Below are positions 63,985-64,000 of a stretch of DNA of 64,000 bases, piece by piece; the first letter of the stretch is position 1, and each line of letters starts with the position of its first letter. Origin of the DNA: Rhodospirillaceae bacterium (GTDB taxonomy: Bacteria; Pseudomonadota; Alphaproteobacteria; Rhodospirillales; UBA2165); assembly GCA_002723345.1 (NCBI GenBank), contig PBNV01000008.1:1-64000 (forward strand). The letters are read 5' to 3'. The notes under the pieces are model-generated. The model was given only the letters and a program-made list of their open reading frames with translations, did no database searches and was not told the DNA's origin. The translations under genes and the position numbers were made by a program.

Positions 63985-64000
63985 GCCGTGTCCCCTTTAT

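Overview
The window looks like a chromosomal segment of an alphaproteobacterium, probably a free-living, perhaps marine, member of the Rhodospirillales or a related order. This rests on several points: an RNase E with an acidic insertion near its S1 domain; the glnE / AsmA-like / tyrS / anmK neighbourhood; a single cysE-iscR-sufBCDS operon with sufU, sufT and sufA; a TRAP transporter; and a fused-type indolepyruvate oxidoreductase beta subunit. I saw no insertion sequence, integrase, prophage or CRISPR array.

Layout. 1-18.6 kb is housekeeping: rne (cut by the left edge), amiC, mrcA, prfB (read through a programmed +1 frameshift), a ferritin-like DUF455 gene, a nitroreductase, glnE, a large AsmA/YhdP-like envelope gene, tyrS, anmK and an alpha/beta hydrolase. 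18.7-30.7 kb is a nearly gapless sulfur and iron-sulfur operon: cysE, iscR, a NifS-like desulfurase, iscS, sufB, sufC, sufD, sufS, sufU, sufT-like, sufA, fdx, tenA, mnmA. A near-perfect IscR-type palindrome lies in its promoter region. 30.8-32.8 kb holds a cupin gene, a tRNA-Met, one doubtful small ORF and yaaA.

33.5-52.5 kb is accessory catabolism. One part has a TRAP transporter (dctPQM), an amidohydrolase-fold protein that lacks its metal-binding HxH, an acyl-CoA ligase, a flavin monooxygenase and a two-cysteine maleate-isomerase-like protein. Next come a Gfo/Idh/MocA oxidoreductase, hutF, hutI and a thiamine-diphosphate enzyme. Then comes the most unusual part, a five-gene operon at 46957-52521. 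It encodes a racemase-fold protein without catalytic cysteines, a thiolase-fold protein without the nucleophilic cysteine, a DUF35 (Zn-ribbon/OB)-SDR fusion, a cyclase-family hydrolase and an acyl-CoA ligase. I propose it as an undescribed CoA-thioester pathway in which the thiolase and DUF35 proteins may form a retro-aldolase-type complex.

52.6-64 kb holds gcvT and gcvP (no gcvH between them), a TRAP-type solute-binding protein with no signal peptide and no transporter beside it, an SDR dehydrogenase, an orphan xanthine-dehydrogenase-family large subunit, a Bcr/CflA-type exporter and iorB at the right edge. Apart from iscR, I recognise no transcription factor gene in the window, so the catabolic genes must be controlled from elsewhere or by unrecognised regulators. 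All calls come from reading the sequence and from family knowledge; no database search was run.
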